Shown: positions 5,501 to 6,330 of the stretch, one piece after another
Layout of the letters: each line of letters opens with the position of its first letter
Numbering within the stretch: position 1 is the stretch's first letter
Source of the DNA: Candidatus Poribacteria bacterium
GTDB lineage: Bacteria; Poribacteria; WGA-4E; UBA9662
Length of the DNA: 6,330 bases
Reading direction: 5' to 3'
Assembly: GCA_002699335.1 (NCBI GenBank)
Contig: PACG01000127.1
Span: 75,041 to 81,370 of the forward strand
Notes under the pieces: model-generated
The model's database searches: none
Seen by the model: the letters and a program-made list of their open reading frames with translations, nothing else
Told to the model about the DNA's origin: nothing
Translations under genes and position numbers: made by a program

Positions 5501-6330
5501 TCGTAGTTTCACCGTTACGTAGCAGGCGAATTTCTCGTAATGCGCCACCCTCGCTTGGTCCCCCGCTTAGATAAAGAGCATTAAAAAGGGTGGTCACACT
5601 ACTGGTGGCATAGCCACCAGGACGGAAAACCCAACCTGTAATAAACACCTGTATGGTATGCAACTCCGAAAAGGTAACAATCACTTGTAAATCGGTGAAT
5701 TGTTTGCGAGATAGCGCTTCTTGGGCAATTTCCTCAAAACGAGCCAAGGTCATTCCTCGAACAACCAGCTTACCAATCTCCGGTAAAACGACGTACCCTT
5801 GTGAATCTACGAGCATTTGGCGCCTGCTTAACGGCACCTGATCACTCCAGGAAATTAGGTTCAAGCGGTCTCCAGGACGCAAGACGCGATTATGAGGTAC
5901 AAGGGCGTTGACGTTACCTTGCATCATTTCTATCGGCCCCACAAAACCACTGACAGCGTCTTGAATTTGAGACTGTGGAACACCTTTTTCTTGGAGTGAA
6001 CCTTCTTCTAGGGCTAAAATTCGCTTTCTGGCCCCTTCAAAATAATGATATCCAAAGCGTTGGCGTTTCGCTTCTTCAGGTTTCAGCAGGAGATCTTTTT
6101 TGTCTTTTTCTTCTACTTCTTCCTCGGTGACCTCTTTTTCTATAGCCTTATTTTCTTCAATTTCAGTTTTTGGCTGATCTAAATCTTCGGTGTCTTTAGA
6201 ATCTATTTGTTCTTGTTCTTGTTCCTGTTCTTGTTCCTGTTCCTGTTCCTGTTCCTGTTCCTGTTCCTGTTCCTGTTCCTGCTCCTGCTCCTCTTCCTCT
6301 TCCTCTTCCACTTCCTCTTTTCCTCTTTTC
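2574..6330 (-). CDS. Wza-type polysaccharide export protein with Poly_export domain and nine SLBB repeats, N-terminus cut by window edge
   Basis: Likely periplasmic/outer-membrane channel subunit for exopolysaccharide or capsule export. Residues are numbered from the GTG at 6311, but the frame stays open for six more codons to the edge, so the real start is probably outside. Residues 1-85 are almost all E/Q/K/D and cannot be a signal peptide. A FGYHYF segment (86-91) and a Poly_export domain (about 136-214: VLRPGD, VDSQGYVVLPEIG, GMTLARFEE) follow. Nine SLBB repeats start at a G-x-V-x-x-P-G turn at residues 226, 308, 390, 484, 578, 667, 761, 852 and 1145, most with an AGG motif about 24 residues later. 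Repeat 8 is split: a charged helix (889-933) and a low-complexity linker precede its closing part (RILIDLPEIL, LEDQDEIYIP). A hydrophobic helix (1221-1240) ends the protein, then TGA at 2576-2574. E. coli Wza is about 380 residues, so this is more than three times longer. The class is certain; polymer and partners are unknown. Co-transcription with the downstream UPF0182 gene is likely. Confidence 0.94.
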   Translation of the reverse strand, partial: KRGKEEVEEEEEEEQEQEQEQEQEQEQEQEQEQEQEQEQEQIDSKDTEDLDQPKTEIEENKAIEKEVTEEEVEEKDKKDLLLKPEEAKRQRFGYHYFEGARKRILALEEGSLQEKGVPQSQIQDAVSGFVGPIEMMQGNVNALVPHNRVLRPGDRLNLISWSDQVPLSRRQMLVDSQGYVVLPEIGKLVVRGMTLARFEEIAQEALSRKQFTDLQVIVTFSELHTIQVFITGWVFRPGGYATSSVTTLFNALYLSGGPSEGGALREIRLLRNGETTTVDFYKYLMEGDSSQDIPLMPGDTIYITPINKLVDVVGEVRRPGIYEMLPDENFKDLLNMAGGVQPTGFAKRIQIDTVLPNQARILREVQLDQNPLVYNGDTVRVLPIRDEVLNIVHLEGLVKRPDIYELKPGMDISDLIRRAEGLEGEANLERADLFRLNEDEKTTTLIPLNLGKALAEDNAHNLQLKQRDRLVVYSKFEVEWYPDRIVSVQGAITKSGRYERSDQMRISDLLAQAGGIDPTAHLPEATLFRLNKRQQVAIAVPINLELVLQKAENHDVLLTDGDTLVIHRFDEVEWVADREVSISGHVQQPGVYPRVDEMPMSDLLFHAGGLLPNADNIALLLRRNLDWIVAESLEINLSDPSQTRLILKDGDNLIIYTKNEREWQAPREVTISGAVQNPGIYERVDEMRVSDLLFRAGGLLPNAYLDRANLQRFLPDQERTQLITVNVQQIQDRIEEADLLLQDRDRLIISTFHEVSYYPEPIVTIYGAVQLPGEYDYQEKMKLADLLFSAGGVLPNARNTAEVARAFGTDQTQIIEVDLVKLSEGDENLNVVLNSRDVVTIPSQQNFREDPVMVTISGQVQYPGVYTIQQQDRLSDLIQRAGGLTDYAFPAGAVFTRKEEKLIDRTQLAALKRTIKQIEAEKEYEYIRELAKSQQATQQGDVAEGLEETVTSVAQFATAPATAPLAAAGQIGNLAQNLNLGQGQVSDQRSASTERQQPVPVVPLKYRDLTTTMSETDVESRGRSVVEEESDQTSGEEEGATDQSLTDDETSLKKKIQTVGTQPLSGVKTDQDIIESAIPTDEVVRMPEETAQVGVHLVTPARKIEATIPGQRILIDLPEILQKPHTGIDPLLEDQDEIYIPQVRQTVVVTGGVLHPSSFIYREKFRMKDYIEMAGGFAKDADDGGVYVLKASGLAYRGKRVDQIDYGDIIVVPTQVMVERINDRWEQIFDVVRLTLVTVTTAYLISQFTNR
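2592..2651 (-). other. C-terminal hydrophobic helix of the export protein
   Basis: Residues 1221-1240 (QIFDVVRLTLVTVTTAYLIS) form one hydrophobic segment five residues before the stop. A Trp (1219) lies just before it, and Asp 1224 and Arg 1227 lie within its first half. In Wza, a C-terminal amphipathic helix from each subunit builds the outer-membrane barrel; this segment is in the matching place. It could instead be a simple membrane anchor. Confidence 0.65.
3012..3632 (-). other. Helical and low-complexity insert splitting SLBB repeat 8
   Basis: Residues 894-1100 sit between the AGG half of SLBB repeat 8 and its closing strand. The first part (to about 933) is rich in K, E, Q and L and is probably a helix or coiled coil. 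Then comes an Ala/Thr/Pro segment (ATAPATAPLAAAG), a Gln/Asn/Gly segment, and an acidic Ser/Thr/Glu/Asp stretch (about 1008-1045) that is probably disordered. I recognise no domain here. A helical insert at this point is, as I recall, common in long SLBB proteins; this one seems longer than usual. Confidence 0.7.
4221..4244 (-). repeat. 24-bp perfect direct repeat, copy in SLBB repeat 6
   Basis: These 24 bases are identical to 4488-4511, exactly 267 bp (89 codons) away. They encode the AGGLLPNA segment. A second matching block of 13 bp (4268-4280 and 4535-4547) keeps the same offset and encodes the V-D-E-M segment. Identity at synonymous positions suggests recent duplication or gene conversion between repeats 5 and 6. 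Confidence 0.9.
4488..4511 (-). repeat. 24-bp perfect direct repeat, copy in SLBB repeat 5
   Basis: Partner of 4221-4244, in the same orientation and same codon phase. Recombination between the copies would remove or add exactly one 89-residue SLBB unit in frame. Confidence 0.9.
5670..5906 (-). other. Poly_export domain of the export protein
   Basis: Residues 136-214 carry the family pattern: a VLRPGDRLNL segment, then a VDSQGYVVLPEIGKLVVRGMT segment, then an amphipathic helix and a DLQVIVTF strand. In Wza-type proteins this domain forms the periplasmic base of the ring, next to the inner-membrane machinery. The preceding segment (86-135), with FGYHYF and FVGPIEMM, resembles the lead-in of other long multi-SLBB proteins as I recall them. 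Confidence 0.88.
6207..6290 (-). repeat. Hexanucleotide microsatellite encoding (Glu-Gln)14
   Basis: On the plus strand the unit is TTCCTG (CAGGAA on the coding strand). Eight perfect copies run from 6234 to 6281, flanked by TTCTTG or TTCCTG copies on the low side and CTCCTG copies on the high side. In the export protein this reads as 14 alternating Glu-Gln pairs (residues 8-35). The unit is a multiple of three, so copy-number change by replication slippage would lengthen or shorten the tract without a frameshift. Confidence 0.95.
6288..6330 (-). repeat. Polypurine tract encoding a Glu-rich segment at the window edge
   Basis: The coding strand is all purine over 43 bases except for one T in the GTG at 6311-6309. 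It is made of GAGGAA/GAAGAG-like units and encodes seven consecutive Glu after the GTG, with K-R-G-K-E-E before it. Because AGAGGA repeats mimic a Shine-Dalgarno sequence, an apparent ribosome binding site before the GTG is poor evidence for a start here. The tract continues to the last base of the window, so its full length is unknown. Confidence 0.85.

Larger units (their letters stand above)
2691..5660 (-). repeat. Array of nine SLBB repeats in the export protein
   Basis: The glycine that opens each repeat's G-x-V-x-x-P-G turn lies at residues 226, 308, 390, 484, 578, 667, 761, 852 and 1145. Spacings are 82, 82, 94, 94, 89, 94, 91 and 293 residues; the last is large because repeat 8 holds an insertion. 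Repeats 4-8 form a regular sub-array. Repeats 5-7 share ISG/IYG-x-V-Q-x-PG-x-Y, then M-x-x-(S/A)DLLF-x-AGG-(L/V)-LPNA, and close with a (D/S)(G/R)D-hydrophobic strand. Repeats 3 (PD, AEG), 4 (SG) and 9 (PS) have altered turns. SLBB domains in such channels stack into rings or may bind glycan; which applies here cannot be told. Confidence 0.85.

Noticed and set aside
5653..5841. Short plus-strand open frame
   Set aside because: It is antisense to the Poly_export domain and has no independent support.
6207..6290. CRISPR-like or regulatory repeat array
   Set aside because: The unit is only 6 bp, has no spacers, and reads cleanly as Glu-Gln in the export gene frame. It is a coding microsatellite.

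Overview
The window holds two large genes, both on the minus strand and both cut by a window edge. They look like part of an envelope or exopolysaccharide locus of a Gram-negative (diderm) bacterium. The diderm inference rests on the upstream gene, a polysaccharide-export protein of the Wza/OMA type, a class that forms export channels through the periplasm and outer membrane. Base composition by eye is moderate and slightly AT-rich, and codon use looks alike in both genes, so nothing suggests recent transfer of one relative to the other. I cannot place the organism in a phylum from this sequence. No RNA gene, insertion sequence, CRISPR array or phage gene is visible.

Reading in the direction of transcription (high to low coordinates), 6330-2574 encodes a very long multi-SLBB polysaccharide-export protein with at least 1,251 codons visible. 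It begins, already in frame at the window edge, with a highly charged Glu/Gln/Lys region containing a (Glu-Gln)14 tract made by a 6-bp microsatellite. A Poly_export domain follows, then nine SLBB-type repeats, and finally a C-terminal hydrophobic helix. The eighth repeat is split by a low-complexity linker of about 200 residues. The true N-terminus, expected to carry an export signal, lies outside the window.

A 63-bp gap (2573-2511) separates it from the second gene, 2510 to the window edge. That gene encodes the first 836 residues of a UPF0182 (COG1615) membrane protein, with seven or eight N-terminal transmembrane helices and a large, presumably extracytoplasmic, domain. Its frame has no stop codon before the edge, so an ORF caller that needs a complete frame would miss it. 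The family has no established biochemical function. Spacing and orientation suggest co-transcription with the export gene.

The points most worth a second look are the unusually long SLBB array, the in-frame EQ microsatellite, the split SLBB repeat with its disordered insert, and the pairing of a UPF0182 protein of unknown function with an export channel. I do not see a complete new system; the partners needed to judge one (polymerase, glycosyltransferases, co-polymerase) would lie outside the window.
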